From: DATDMG01 sp036518955
GTDB taxonomy: Bacteria; Actinomycetota; Actinomycetes; Actinomycetales; Kineosporiaceae
Direction of reading: 5' to 3'
Assembly: GCA_036518955.1 (NCBI GenBank)
Contig: DATDMG010000066.1
Span: forward strand, 1-28,774
DNA length: 28,774 bases
Shown: in pieces, positions 15,825-23,459 of the stretch
Position numbering within the stretch: position 1 is the first letter of the stretch
Layout: each line of letters begins with the position of its first letter
The notes under the pieces: model-generated
What the model was told of the DNA's origin: nothing
The model's database searches: none
The model's input: only the letters and a program-made list of their open reading frames with translations
Program-made: the position numbers and the translations under genes

Positions 15825-16184
15825 TCAGCGTGCCGGCATGGCGTCGCGCTTCTCGCGGATCTTGGCGGCCTTGCCGCGCAGCGCACGCAGGTAGTACAGC
15901 TTGGCCCGGCGGACGTCACCCCGGGTGAGGACCTCGACCTTGTCAATGATCGGCGAGTGCACCGGGAAGGTCCGCTCGACGCCGACACCGAAGCTCACCT
16001 TGCGCACGGTGAACGTCTCCCGAACCCCGCCACCGGAACGGCGGATCACGACGCCCTGGAAGATCTGGATCCGGGAACGGTTGCCCTCGACGACCTTCAC
16101 GTGGACCTTGAGGGTGTCACCGGGACGGAAGTCCGGGACGTCCGCGCGCAGAGAGACGGCGTCGATCGCGTCCAGGGTGTGCAT
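15825..16184 (-). CDS. rplS: 50S ribosomal protein L19 (bL19)
   Basis: Ribosomal protein bL19, which sits at the interface of the two ribosomal subunits. The 119 residues fit the family closely: N-terminal helix MHTLDAIDAVSLR, then FRPGDTLKVHVKVVEGNRSRIQIFQGVVI, RETFTVRKVSFGVGVERTFPVHSP and the basic end VRRAKLYYLRALRGKAAKIREK. The ATG at 16184 is preceded by GGAGAG about 10 bases upstream. The gene stands between trmD and lepB as in other actinobacteria; a hairpin separates it from trmD, so it probably also has its own promoter in the 120-base leader. Confidence 0.95.
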   Translation of the reverse strand: MHTLDAIDAVSLRADVPDFRPGDTLKVHVKVVEGNRSRIQIFQGVVIRRSGGGVRETFTVRKVSFGVGVERTFPVHSPIIDKVEVLTRGDVRRAKLYYLRALRGKAAKIREKRDAMPAR

Positions 16185-16304
16185 GATGTGATCGCTCTCC
16201 GGCGGGTGCCACAGGTCATCCGCGCAGCTCGGGGGCTGGTAGTGGTAATCGCGCACCGGTGTCGTCCTCGCCAGGAGGCCCGGTCATCGGCGCGGCACCC
16301 CCCC

Positions 16305-16350
16305 GTGGCAGGGACCGGCCGACCGGCGGCACGCCCGGTCAGTCTGCCAC
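16305..16350 (-). terminator. Two-part hairpin at the trmD 3' end
   Basis: GTGGCAG (16305-16311) pairs with CTGCCAC (16344-16350, inside the last trmD codons), and inside it GACCGG (16321-16326) pairs with CCGGTC (16335-16340). It would terminate or attenuate transcription between the rpsP-khpA-rimM-trmD operon and rplS. Confidence 0.45.
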
Positions 16351-17154
16351 ACCTGGTGTGGGCCGCTGAAATCGGCCATCCGCGCAGGTCCAGCCCTCGG
16401 CGGCGAGGAGCGCGCGGTCCGCCTCGGGGAGCACCCCGGGGTCGAGCGCGGCCACCAGGTCGGGGCGGCGACGCGCCGTCCGGAGCAGGCGCTGCGCGTG
16501 CCGCCAGCGGGCGATCTCGGCGTGGTGCCCGGAGAGCAGGACCGCCGGCACCTCCCGCCCGCGCCAGGCCACCGGCTTGGTATACACGGGGTACTCGAGC
16601 AGCCCGCCCTCGTGACTCTCCTCGCGCAGGCTGTCGGCGTTGCCGACGACGCCAGGCAGCAGACGCCCGACCGCCTCCACGATCGCCAGCACCGCCACCT
16701 CGCCGCCGTTCAGCACGTAGTCACCGAGGCTCACCGGGCGGACGTCGAAGCATCCGGCGGCGTCCTCGAAGACTCGCTCGTCGATGCCCTCGTACCGGCC
16801 GCAGGCAAAGGCCAACCAGGGCAGGACGGCGAACTCGTGCGCCGTCCGCTGGGTGAACGGCTCACCGGACGGGCTGGGGACGACGAGCGTGGCCCGGGCT
16901 CGCGGATCGCCGGCGGCGGCGCGTCCGGCCGCGAGGACGTGGTCGAGTGCCTCGCCCCAGGGCTCCGGGCGCATCACCATGCCGGCACCGCCGCCGGTCG
17001 GGGTGTCGTCGACGGTGCGGTGCCGGTCGTGGGTGAAGTCCCGCAGGTCGTGCACGGACAGGTCGATGATCCCCACGGCGCGGGCCTTGCCGATCAGCGA
17101 GAGGTCGAGCGCGGCGAGGTACTCGGGGAAGATCGTGACGACGTCCACCCTCAC
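16339..17154 (-). CDS. trmD: tRNA (guanine-37-N1) methyltransferase TrmD
   Basis: TrmD places the m1G37 methyl group next to the anticodon of tRNAs reading CNN codons, which prevents frameshifting. The protein has 271 residues. The N-terminal SPOUT domain begins VDVVTIFPEYLAAL, with the DLRDFTHDRHRTVDDTPTGGGAGMVMRPEPW segment. The trefoil-knot SAM site is visible as CGRYEGIDERV and VSLGDYVLNGGEVAVLAIVEAVGRLLPGVVGN. The substrate-side segments SHEGGLLEYPVYTKP and VPAVLLSGHHAEIARWR follow. The GTG at 17154 follows the rimM stop by three bases, and GAGGAG inside the rimM end serves as the ribosome site. A second GTG two codons later is also possible. It is the last gene of the rpsP operon. Confidence 0.95.
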   Translation of the reverse strand: MRVDVVTIFPEYLAALDLSLIGKARAVGIIDLSVHDLRDFTHDRHRTVDDTPTGGGAGMVMRPEPWGEALDHVLAAGRAAAGDPRARATLVVPSPSGEPFTQRTAHEFAVLPWLAFACGRYEGIDERVFEDAAGCFDVRPVSLGDYVLNGGEVAVLAIVEAVGRLLPGVVGNADSLREESHEGGLLEYPVYTKPVAWRGREVPAVLLSGHHAEIARWRHAQRLLRTARRRPDLVAALDPGVLPEADRALLAAEGWTCADGRFQRPTPGVAD

Positions 17155-17157
17155 GGG

Positions 17158-17688
17158 TCACTCCTCGGGGAGGTCGTCCAGCAGACCTGGCGGGGCGTCG
17201 ATCACGACGTGGCCACCGGCGACGTCCACGGCCGGAACGATGGCCGTCACGAACGGGACGAGGCGTTCCTGCCCGTCGGAGCGGCGGACCACGAGCAGAT
17301 CCTGGGCGCCCGGGTGCTGGACGGCGACGATCTCCCCCAGCGCCACGCCCGCCGGGTCCACGGCGGCGAGCCCGACGAGCTGGTGGTCGTACCAGGCGTC
17401 GGGCTCGCTCTCGTCGTCGGGGACGTCGGCCTCCAGCCGGGCGTTGCGCAGCACCTCGGCGCCGGTGCGGTCCACCACCTCGTCGAAGGCCAGCAGCAGC
17501 ACACCGTTGTGGTCCCGGACCGACCGGATGGTCAGCACACCGGGCACCGGCCGCGGGTCGGGCCCCGGGACGACGTACAGCGACGCACCCGGCACGAACC
17601 TGCGCTCCGGGACGTCGGTGCGCACGTCGACCGTGACCTCACCGCGCAGGCCGTGGGCACGGCCCACGCGTGCGACGGTGAGGCGCAT
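17158..17688 (-). CDS. rimM: Ribosome maturation factor RimM
   Basis: RimM helps assemble the 30S head, where it binds protein uS19. The 176 residues show the N-terminal barrel with VARVGRAHGLRGEVTVDVRTDVPERRF (about 5-31), and the C-terminal PRC-barrel beginning near AWYDHQLVGLAAV, with LGEIVAVQHPGAQDLLVV and the end segment RLVPFVTAIVPAVDVAGGHVVIDAPPGLLDDL. These are all hallmark segments of the family. The ATG at 17688 is 44 bases after khpA; its ribosome site is weak. trmD follows after three bases, the usual rimM-trmD pairing. Confidence 0.95.
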   Translation of the reverse strand: MRLTVARVGRAHGLRGEVTVDVRTDVPERRFVPGASLYVVPGPDPRPVPGVLTIRSVRDHNGVLLLAFDEVVDRTGAEVLRNARLEADVPDDESEPDAWYDHQLVGLAAVDPAGVALGEIVAVQHPGAQDLLVVRRSDGQERLVPFVTAIVPAVDVAGGHVVIDAPPGLLDDLPEE

Positions 17689-17732
17689 CGGCGGCGGCTT
17701 TCTCGTGCTCGGCGGGTCGACTCGACGCAGCC

Positions 17733-17975
17733 CTAGCGGCCGCGGTCGACGTCGACCACGTCCACCCGGACCGGCTTGCCGTCGGCCAGCGCCTTCACCA
17801 CCGTGCGCAGCGCGGTGGCGGTGCGCCCGGAGCGGCCGATCACCCGGCCCAGGTCGTCCGGGTGCACGCGCACCTCGAGCAAGGTGCCGCGACGCAGCGG
17901 CTTGCTCCGGACCTGGACGTCGTCCGGGTGGCCGACGATCCCGCGGACCAGATGCTCGAGGGCGTCGACCAACAC
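17733..17975 (-). CDS. khpA: KH-domain RNA-binding protein KhpA
   Basis: An 80-residue single KH-domain protein of the KhpA family, a small RNA-binding partner of KhpB/EloR in Gram-positive bacteria and linked there to cell elongation. The sequence opens VLVDALEHLVRGIVGHPDDVQV. The KH signature is LGRVIGRSGRTATALRTVVKAL with the GxxG loop GRSG, and it ends VRVDVVDVDRG. The GTG at 17975 is one base after the rpsP stop; a longer open frame exists upstream, but it overlaps rpsP completely and is Arg/Pro-rich. The rpsP-khpA-rimM-trmD order is typical for actinobacteria. Confidence 0.93.
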   Translation of the reverse strand: MLVDALEHLVRGIVGHPDDVQVRSKPLRRGTLLEVRVHPDDLGRVIGRSGRTATALRTVVKALADGKPVRVDVVDVDRGR

Positions 17976-17976
17976 G

Positions 17977-18468
17977 TCAGCCCTCGACGGGGGCGGTGAC
18001 GCCCGCGGACTCGGTCTGCGCGGACGCCTCGCTGCCGCCCGGAGCGCCCTCGCCGGACGCGTCGGCGGCCTTCTTGGCGGTCCGCTTCGCCCGCGGCGTC
18101 GTGGCGCCCTCCTTGGCCGAGTCGCCCATCGCCTCCTTGGCCGCGGCCTCGAAGGCGGCACGCTTGTCAACCTTCGCGGCGGCGACCTTGAGGGTGCCCT
18201 CGCCCCCCGGCAGGCCCTTGAACCGCTGCCAGTCACCGGTGACCTTCAGGATGGCCAGGACCTGCTCGGTCGGCTGGGCACCGACGGACAGCCAGTACTG
18301 CGCCCGCTCCGAGTTGACGTCGATGAGCGACGGCTCCTCGGTCGGGTGATAGTTGCCGATCTCCTCGATCGCGCGCCCGTCGCGCTTGGTGCGCGAGTCG
18401 GCGACGACGATGCGGTAGTACGGCGCCCGGATCTTGCCGAGACGCTTCAGACGGATCTTGACGGCCAC
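17977..18468 (-). CDS. rpsP: 30S ribosomal protein S16 (bS16) with extended tail
   Basis: Ribosomal protein bS16, needed for 30S assembly. The conserved part is residues 1-85: VKIRLKRLGKIRAPYYRIVVADSRTKRDGRAIEEIGNYHP, then LIDVNSERAQYWLSVGAQPTEQVLAILKVTGDWQRFKG. About 75 more residues form a charged Ala/Lys/Glu-rich tail (KVDKRAAFEAAAKEAMGDSAKEG..., then AKRTAKKAADASGEG...). Longer S16 tails are common in actinobacteria. I chose the GTG at 18468 because the family begins there and an AGGAG lies 11 bases upstream; the frame is open further up without homology. It is the first gene of the operon. The upstream 190 bases must hold the promoter; CAGAAT in that stretch resembles a -10 box, with no clear -35. 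Confidence 0.95.
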   Translation of the reverse strand: MAVKIRLKRLGKIRAPYYRIVVADSRTKRDGRAIEEIGNYHPTEEPSLIDVNSERAQYWLSVGAQPTEQVLAILKVTGDWQRFKGLPGGEGTLKVAAAKVDKRAAFEAAAKEAMGDSAKEGATTPRAKRTAKKAADASGEGAPGGSEASAQTESAGVTAPVEG

Positions 18469-18623
18469 GGGTGCGGATGCTCCTGCTTCTGCTGGGGTGA
18501 ACGGTCCGGGCCACGGGTGGGGGCCGGGCGGCGGGACCGCTCGACGGACACGGCGGCAGCGGTGAGAGGGGCCGTCGACGCCGGGTACAGCCGTCCATTC
18601 TGCCAGACCGGCGCACATGATCC

Positions 18624-18650
18624 CGCCACCCCGGCCGGGTCCGGGTGACG
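18624..18650 (-). terminator. Hairpin after the membrane protein gene
   Basis: CGCCACCC (18624-18631) and GGGTGACG (18643-18650) pair with one mismatch around an 11-base loop, 12 bases past the membrane protein stop. It probably separates that gene from the rpsP leader. The stem is short, so support is modest. Confidence 0.3.
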
Positions 18651-18661
18651 CCCGCTCCGGA

Positions 18662-20575
18662 TCACGCCGCGGCCGGCCCCGGGGTCAGGGTGAAGACCAC
18701 CGCGTCGCCCAGATCGGTCCGGCTGATGCCCAGGCCGGTCACCGGACGCTCCGCGGCGTCGGCCCACGGCCCGTCGACCGCCCGGGGCCGGACGACGACG
18801 ACGGTGACGATCCCGCGCGCCCGCAGCGCCGCCACGCTCGCGGCGTCCGGGAAGGTCTTCGCCTCGGAGCGCAAGGCCGTCTGCGCCGTCGGATCGAACC
18901 CGCTGTTCCCGTTGGCGATGACGGGCCAGCCCTCGCTCTGCCACAGCATCATCTGGTAGTCGCCGATGAGGTCGGTCGGCAGCAGCAGGATCGGCTGGCG
19001 CAGCGAGGTGAGCCGGATCGGCGACCGGGCCACCGGCCAGTGCGGCGTGTGGCCCAGCCCCTCCCCCACCACGACGGCGGACGGGACGACGGTCAGCAGG
19101 GCAGCCGCGAACGCGGCGGCCGTCATCCGCGCCTCGCGCCAGGCGCGCCGGGCGTCGCGCGGCGGACCGGCGTCCGGAGCCGGCGGCGGACCGGCGTCCA
19201 GGGCCGGCGGCGGACCGGCGTCCGGAGCCGGCGGCGGGCCGGCCGCGGTGGGCGGTGGGTCGGCCGACGTCCCCGCGGGGCGCCGCGCGGGCCGCAGTTC
19301 GGTGGAGAACCGGGCCACCGCCCCGGCCGCGAGCAGGCACAGGCCGAGCGTCACCCAGATCATCAGCCGGCCCGGCGTCCGCAGCGCCGACCACCCCGGC
19401 AGGTACCGGTACAGGGGCAGGTAGGTCCACTCCCCGTGGCCGAACGGGAACGCCGTCCCCATGGCCAGGACGGTCAGCACGGCGGTCGCCAGCCCCAGCC
19501 CGAGCCGCCGGCGCCACGGCCACACCGAGAACACCAGCCCGGTCAGGGCCAGCACGAGCAGTGCCACACCGGGCGAGAGGATCATCTCCGGCGGCCAGCT
19601 GAGCGTGCTCCGCCAGCCGAGCTGCCGGCCACCCCAGTACCAGCTCGTGGTCGGCGCGGTGAGCAGGCCGCGCCAGGGCGGGGAGAACAGGGGGAGCCAG
19701 TTCTCTCCCCGGCGGGCCTCCGGATGGGCCGCGACGACGCGCAGGTAGGGACGCAGCAGCAGCGCTCCGGTGACCACGAACGCCAGCCCTCCGAGACCGT
19801 GCGCGAGCAGGACACCGCGGGGCAGGGCGGCCCGCCGGCGGCCGACCACGAGCCAACCCGCCGTCCAGGCCACCATCGGGAGCCCGAGCGCGTAGACGAA
19901 CCAGATCCCGGTCGCCCACCCGAACAGGAGCTGGTAACACGCCACCCCCCAGCCGGCGGCGATCCAGCGCGGCGACATCCGTCCCGGCTGCCACCCGCGC
20001 CGTAACGACCAGCCGTTGCCGCGGGACAGCAAGGCCAGGGCCAGCGCGATCCCTCCGGTCGAGATCACGTTGATGTGGATCGTCTGCTCCAGCCGCCACG
20101 GCGCGAACCCGAAGCCGGCACCCGCGACCAGGCCCGCCAGGCGCCCGCTGCCCATCGCCCGGGCGAGCGCGTAGCCACCGACGACGGCGGCCGCCGTGGC
20201 GGCCAGCCCGGCGAGGTTCAGCACGGCCAGCGCGCCGCTCTGGCCCCCCGGCACGAGCAGGCCGAGCGGCGTGTAGCCGAGCACCGTGTCGGTGAAGGCG
20301 AGATTGTCCGGGGCCTGCAGGAACGCCGGCGTCGTCCAGAGACCGCCGGGATCCGTCAGCACGGCGTGCCGCACCCACGCGAGCTCCCAGGCGAAGTACA
20401 GGGGGTCGCCGAGGTCGCCCCCTGCGGTGGTGGTGAGGCCGCTCAGCGCCCCGCGGTCGGTCCAGCACGCCAGGCCTACCGCGCCGAGGACGACGGCCAG
20501 GATCTCCCAGCGCAGCGGCAGTACGCGGGGCGCCGCCCGCTCGGACGACGCCGGCGGTGCGGTGACGACGCTCAC
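18662..20575 (-). CDS. Polytopic membrane protein, possible GT-C type glycosyltransferase
   Basis: A 637-residue integral membrane protein with about 10-12 hydrophobic helices. The first helix (about 15-35) is followed by an outside loop with acidic residues (GGDLGDPLYFAWELAWVRHAVL, later DNLAFTDTVLGYTPLG), a layout seen in GT-C glycosyltransferases that use polyprenyl-linked sugars. I cannot see a clear catalytic DxD, so the enzyme class is inference. Near residues 440-480 a cytosolic-type linker carries a Pro-Ala-Asp repeat (GPPPAPDA, GPPPALDA, GPPPAPDA). After one more helix, a soluble domain of about 140 residues ends the protein (LPTDLIGDYQMMLWQSEGWPVI...). The GTG at 20575 overlaps the amidohydrolase stop (GTGA), so the two are co-translated. 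Confidence 0.75.
   Translation of the reverse strand: MSVVTAPPASSERAAPRVLPLRWEILAVVLGAVGLACWTDRGALSGLTTTAGGDLGDPLYFAWELAWVRHAVLTDPGGLWTTPAFLQAPDNLAFTDTVLGYTPLGLLVPGGQSGALAVLNLAGLAATAAAVVGGYALARAMGSGRLAGLVAGAGFGFAPWRLEQTIHINVISTGGIALALALLSRGNGWSLRRGWQPGRMSPRWIAAGWGVACYQLLFGWATGIWFVYALGLPMVAWTAGWLVVGRRRAALPRGVLLAHGLGGLAFVVTGALLLRPYLRVVAAHPEARRGENWLPLFSPPWRGLLTAPTTSWYWGGRQLGWRSTLSWPPEMILSPGVALLVLALTGLVFSVWPWRRRLGLGLATAVLTVLAMGTAFPFGHGEWTYLPLYRYLPGWSALRTPGRLMIWVTLGLCLLAAGAVARFSTELRPARRPAGTSADPPPTAAGPPPAPDAGPPPALDAGPPPAPDAGPPRDARRAWREARMTAAAFAAALLTVVPSAVVVGEGLGHTPHWPVARSPIRLTSLRQPILLLPTDLIGDYQMMLWQSEGWPVIANGNSGFDPTAQTALRSEAKTFPDAASVAALRARGIVTVVVVRPRAVDGPWADAAERPVTGLGISRTDLGDAVVFTLTPGPAAA
19161..19232. 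repeat. 24-bp tandem repeat (3 copies) in the membrane protein gene
   Basis: Three 24-base units beginning GGCGGACCGGCGTCC at 19161, 19185 and 19209, then a partial unit. The middle copy differs by two bases. On the minus strand it encodes repeats of GPPPAPDA/GPPPALDA. The unit length keeps the frame, so the linker can grow or shrink. Confidence 0.88.
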
Positions 20576-21666
20576 CCGACCGGCCGCCCACGCAGCACGA
20601 CGAGTCGCGGGGACGCCAGGACGCGGACGTCCTGCCGCGGATCCGCCGGGTAGACCACCAGGTCGGCCGACGCACCCTCCTCCAGCGCCGGACGCCCGAG
20701 CCAGGACCGCGCCCCCCAACTGGCGGCGTCCAGCGCGGCGGTCGGGGGGATCCCGGCGGTGACCAGCTCGGCCACCTCCTGGGCGATCAGGCCGTGCGGC
20801 AGGCTGCTCCCGGCATCGGTTCCGACGAACACCGGCACCCCTTCCTCGTAGGCGGCCGCCACGGTGGCGTACCGCTGCGCGTGCAGGCGACGCATATGGG
20901 ACGCATAGACCGGGAACTTCTGTTCCGCACTGAGCGCGATCCGCGGAAAGGTCGCGATGTTCACCAGAGTGGGCACGATCGCGACACCGCGACGGGCGGC
21001 GGCCGAGCGGGTCTCGTCGTCCAGGCCGCACGCGTGCTCGATGCAGTCGATCCCCGCCTCCAGCAGATCCGGCAGGCAGTCCTCCCCGAAGCAGTGCGCG
21101 GTCACCCGGGCACCCAGCGCATGGACCGCCTCGATGGTCGCCTTGAGGGCGTCCTGCGGCCAGCACGGTGCGAGGTCGCCCACCTGGCGGTCGATCCAGT
21201 CGCCGACGAGCTTGACCCAGCCGTCGCCCAGTCGGGCCTGCTCGACCGCCCGTTCCGGCAGCTCCTCCGGCTCCAGTTCGTGGGCGAACCCACGCAGGTA
21301 GCGACCGGTCCGGGCGAGGTGACGCCCGGCCCGGACGACGCGGGGCAGGTCGTCCCGGTCGTCCATCCACCGGGTGTCGGCCGACGTGCCGGCGTCGCGG
21401 ACGAGCAGCACACCGCTGTCCCGGTCCGTGATCGCCTGCCGTTCCGCCACGCTCGGCTCGACCGCGCCCGACGCCCCCAGGCCGATGTGCGCATGGGCGT
21501 CGACCAGACCGGGCAGCGCCCAGCCCTCGACCCGTTGGACCTCGGCGGGGCTCACCGAGGACGGCGGGTCGAACGACAACCTGCCGCCGATGACCCAGGC
21601 AGGGCCGGCGGGCTCGTCCGGGCCGACGAGGACCGGTCCGGGGAGGTGGAGAACCGTGCGGGACAT
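20572..21666 (-). CDS. Metal-dependent amidohydrolase
   Basis: A 364-residue member of the amidohydrolase superfamily (TIM barrel with a small beta-sandwich), related to imidazolonepropionase and prolidase-like enzymes; the substrate is unknown. Metal-binding motifs: HAHIG (about residues 58-62), the Lys of GWVKLVGDW as the probable carboxylated lysine, TAHCFGED, IEHACG and the catalytic Asp of GTDAGS. The N- and C-terminal strands (VIGGRLSF, and ADLVVYPADPRQDVRVLASPRLVVLRGRPVG) form the sandwich domain. The ATG at 21666 lacks a ribosome site but has TAGGTT six bases upstream, so the message is probably leaderless. An amidohydrolase gene next to ffh is also found in Mycobacterium tuberculosis (Rv2915c, from memory). 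It is coupled to the following membrane protein. Confidence 0.85.
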   Translation of the reverse strand: MSRTVLHLPGPVLVGPDEPAGPAWVIGGRLSFDPPSSVSPAEVQRVEGWALPGLVDAHAHIGLGASGAVEPSVAERQAITDRDSGVLLVRDAGTSADTRWMDDRDDLPRVVRAGRHLARTGRYLRGFAHELEPEELPERAVEQARLGDGWVKLVGDWIDRQVGDLAPCWPQDALKATIEAVHALGARVTAHCFGEDCLPDLLEAGIDCIEHACGLDDETRSAAARRGVAIVPTLVNIATFPRIALSAEQKFPVYASHMRRLHAQRYATVAAAYEEGVPVFVGTDAGSSLPHGLIAQEVAELVTAGIPPTAALDAASWGARSWLGRPALEEGASADLVVYPADPRQDVRVLASPRLVVLRGRPVG

Positions 21667-21672
21667 GGGGGG

Positions 21673-21678
21673 AACCTA
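21673..21678 (-). promoter_or_regulatory. Leaderless -10 box of the amidohydrolase gene
   Basis: TAGGTT, within GTTAGGTT on the minus strand, followed by six C's and then the ATG at 21666. Transcription would start at the ATG. The -35 area falls next to the ffh terminator hairpin. Confidence 0.45.
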
Positions 21679-21690
21679 ACGGGCGGCCCG

Positions 21691-21721
21691 CCGGGTGCGC
21701 ACGCGGCCGCGGCGCGCCCGG
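21691..21721 (-). terminator. Terminator hairpin after ffh
   Basis: CCGGGTGCGC (21691-21700) and GCGCGCCCGG (21712-21721) pair over 10 bp, broken by one T/G position, with an 11-base loop. It lies seven bases after the ffh stop on the minus strand and before the amidohydrolase promoter. Confidence 0.5.
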
Positions 21722-21727
21722 CGTGGC

Positions 21728-23344
21728 TCAGCGGCCGAGGAACTTCTCGAATCCGGGCGGCAGCTCGAGGGACACCGGGTCGTGCTCGGCCGACGTCGAC
21801 TGCCCGGCGCCGAGGCCGAAGGCGCCCCCGGGTTGGCCTGCCGGCGACGCGGTCGCCCGCCGCGCGGCGTCCCGCTCCTGCTGCGCTCGCTTGGCCGGGT
21901 TGCCGGACTTCGCCTTGCCCTTGCGCGGCGGTGGCGCGGCCCTGCCCTTGGCCTTCTTGCCTCCACCGCCGAACCCGGGCAGACCCGGCATTCCGGGTAG
22001 CCCGCCGAGACCCTTGCGCATCTGCCGCATCATCTTCTGCGCCTCGGTGAATCGTTCCAGCAGCTGATTCACCTCGCTGACGTGGACCCCGGACCCGCGC
22101 GCCACCCGGGCCCGGCGCGAGCCGTTGAGGATCCGGGGCTGGCGCCTCTCCTGCGGGGTCATCGAGCGGATGATGGCCTCCACCCGGTCCATCTCCCGCT
22201 CGTCGAAGTTGTCCAGGTGCTCGCGCAACTCCCCCATCCCCGGGAGCATCCCGAGCATCTTCTTCAGCGAACCCATGCTGCGCAGGGCAGCCATCTGCTC
22301 GAGGAAGTCATCAAGGGTGAAGTCCTCATCGGCGGCGAACTTGGCCGCCATCCGCTCGGCCTGCTCGGCGTCGAACGCCTTCTGGGCCTGCTCGATGAGG
22401 GTGAGGACGTCGCCCATGTCGAGGATCCGCGACGCCATCCGGTCGGGGTGGAACAGCTCGAACTCGTCGAGCTTCTCGCCCGTGGACGCGAACATCACCG
22501 GTTTGCCGGTGACGCCCACCACCGACAGCGCCGCGCCGCCGCGCGCGTCGCCGTCCAGCTTGCTGAGCACGACACCGCTGAACCCGACCCCGTCCGCGAA
22601 GGCCTGCGCGGTGGTGACGGCGTCCTGACCGATCATCGCGTCGAGGACGAAGAGGATCTCGTCCGGCGTGACCGCGTCGCGGATGTCGGCGGCCTGCTGC
22701 ATCATCTCGGTGTCGACGCCGAGCCGGCCGGCGGTGTCCACGATCACGACGTCGTGGTGCCTGGCGCGGGCGTACTCCACCCCCTGGGAGGCGACCGCCA
22801 CCGGGTCGCCCGGCCCGGCGGCGGGGTTCGCCAGGGCCCCGGACGCCGTCGTGCCCGGGTGAGGCGCGAACACCGCGACCCCGGCCCGCTCGCCGACGAC
22901 CTTGAGCTGGTCGACCGCGTTCGGTCGTTGCAGGTCGCAGGCCACCAGGAGCGGGGTGTGGCCCTGCGCGCGCAGGTAGCGGCCGAGCTTGCCGGCCAGG
23001 GTGGTCTTGCCGGCGCCCTGCAACCCGGCGAGCAGGATCACCGTCGGCGGGTTCTTCGCGAACTGCAGGCGCCGCGTCTGGCCACCGAGGACGGCGATCA
23101 GCTCGTCGTGCACGATCTGGACGACCTGCTGGGCCGGGTTCAGCGCCTGGGACACCTCGGCGGAGAGGGCGCGCTCGCGGATCGTGGCGGTGAACTGCCG
23201 GACGACGGGCAGTGCGACGTCGGCGTCCAGCAGGGCCCGGCGGATCTCCCGGATCGTCGCGTCGACGTCCGCCTCGGACAGGCGCCCCTTGCCGCGCAGG
23301 GACTTGAACGTCGCGGTCAGGCGGTCGGACAGGGTCGCGAACAC
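21728..23344 (-). CDS. ffh: Signal recognition particle GTPase Ffh
   Basis: Ffh binds 4.5S RNA and hydrophobic signal sequences of nascent chains and hands them to FtsY and the translocon. The 538 residues split into the N helical bundle (about 1-85), the G domain with G1 GLQGAGKTT (107-115), DLQRPNAVDQL, G3 DTAGRL, G4 SKLDGDARGGAAL and the GEK.DEFELFHPDRMASRILDMGD closing segment, and the methionine-rich M domain (MAALRSMGSLKKMLGMLPGM, RILNGSRRARVARGSG, AQKMMRQMRKGLGG). The C-terminal 80 residues are a Gly/Lys/Ala-rich tail common in actinobacteria. The GTG at 23344 has GAGG nine bases upstream. The leader carries a 12-bp direct repeat, and a likely -10 box lies near 23440. Confidence 0.95.
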   Translation of the reverse strand: MFATLSDRLTATFKSLRGKGRLSEADVDATIREIRRALLDADVALPVVRQFTATIRERALSAEVSQALNPAQQVVQIVHDELIAVLGGQTRRLQFAKNPPTVILLAGLQGAGKTTLAGKLGRYLRAQGHTPLLVACDLQRPNAVDQLKVVGERAGVAVFAPHPGTTASGALANPAAGPGDPVAVASQGVEYARARHHDVVIVDTAGRLGVDTEMMQQAADIRDAVTPDEILFVLDAMIGQDAVTTAQAFADGVGFSGVVLSKLDGDARGGAALSVVGVTGKPVMFASTGEKLDEFELFHPDRMASRILDMGDVLTLIEQAQKAFDAEQAERMAAKFAADEDFTLDDFLEQMAALRSMGSLKKMLGMLPGMGELREHLDNFDEREMDRVEAIIRSMTPQERRQPRILNGSRRARVARGSGVHVSEVNQLLERFTEAQKMMRQMRKGLGGLPGMPGLPGFGGGGKKAKGRAAPPPRKGKAKSGNPAKRAQQERDAARRATASPAGQPGGAFGLGAGQSTSAEHDPVSLELPPGFEKFLGR

Positions 23345-23358
23345 GTCGTGGTCCTCGC

Positions 23359-23387
23359 AGCTCGTGATCAGTGATAGCTCGTGATCA
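23359..23387. repeat. 12-bp direct repeat in the ffh leader
   Basis: AGCTCGTGATCA occurs at 23359-23370 and again at 23376-23387 (period 17). It lies 15-43 bases upstream of the ffh start in the presumed 5' UTR. It could be a protein or RNA-structure site. It also shares the GTGATCA core with the palindromic element further upstream. Confidence 0.6.
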
Positions 23388-23436
23388 GGTCTCGCTCATC
23401 CTGAGGTCCGTGGACGGGCGCCGCGGGCCGACGTCC

Positions 23437-23442
23437 AGCCTA
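23437..23442 (-). promoter_or_regulatory. Possible -10 box for ffh
   Basis: TAGGCT within GGTTAGGCT on the minus strand, about 93 bases before the ffh start, between the palindromic element and the leader repeats. The word matches the candidate -10 of rnhB and nearly that of the amidohydrolase. No -35 is obvious. Confidence 0.3.
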
Positions 23443-23459
23443 ACCGTCCCCAGCCCAAA

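Noticed and set aside
16185..16304. Leader of rplS as a ribosomal-protein-responsive RNA
   Set aside because: I see no structure matching a known L19 leader; the only clear hairpin is at the trmD end and fits a terminator.
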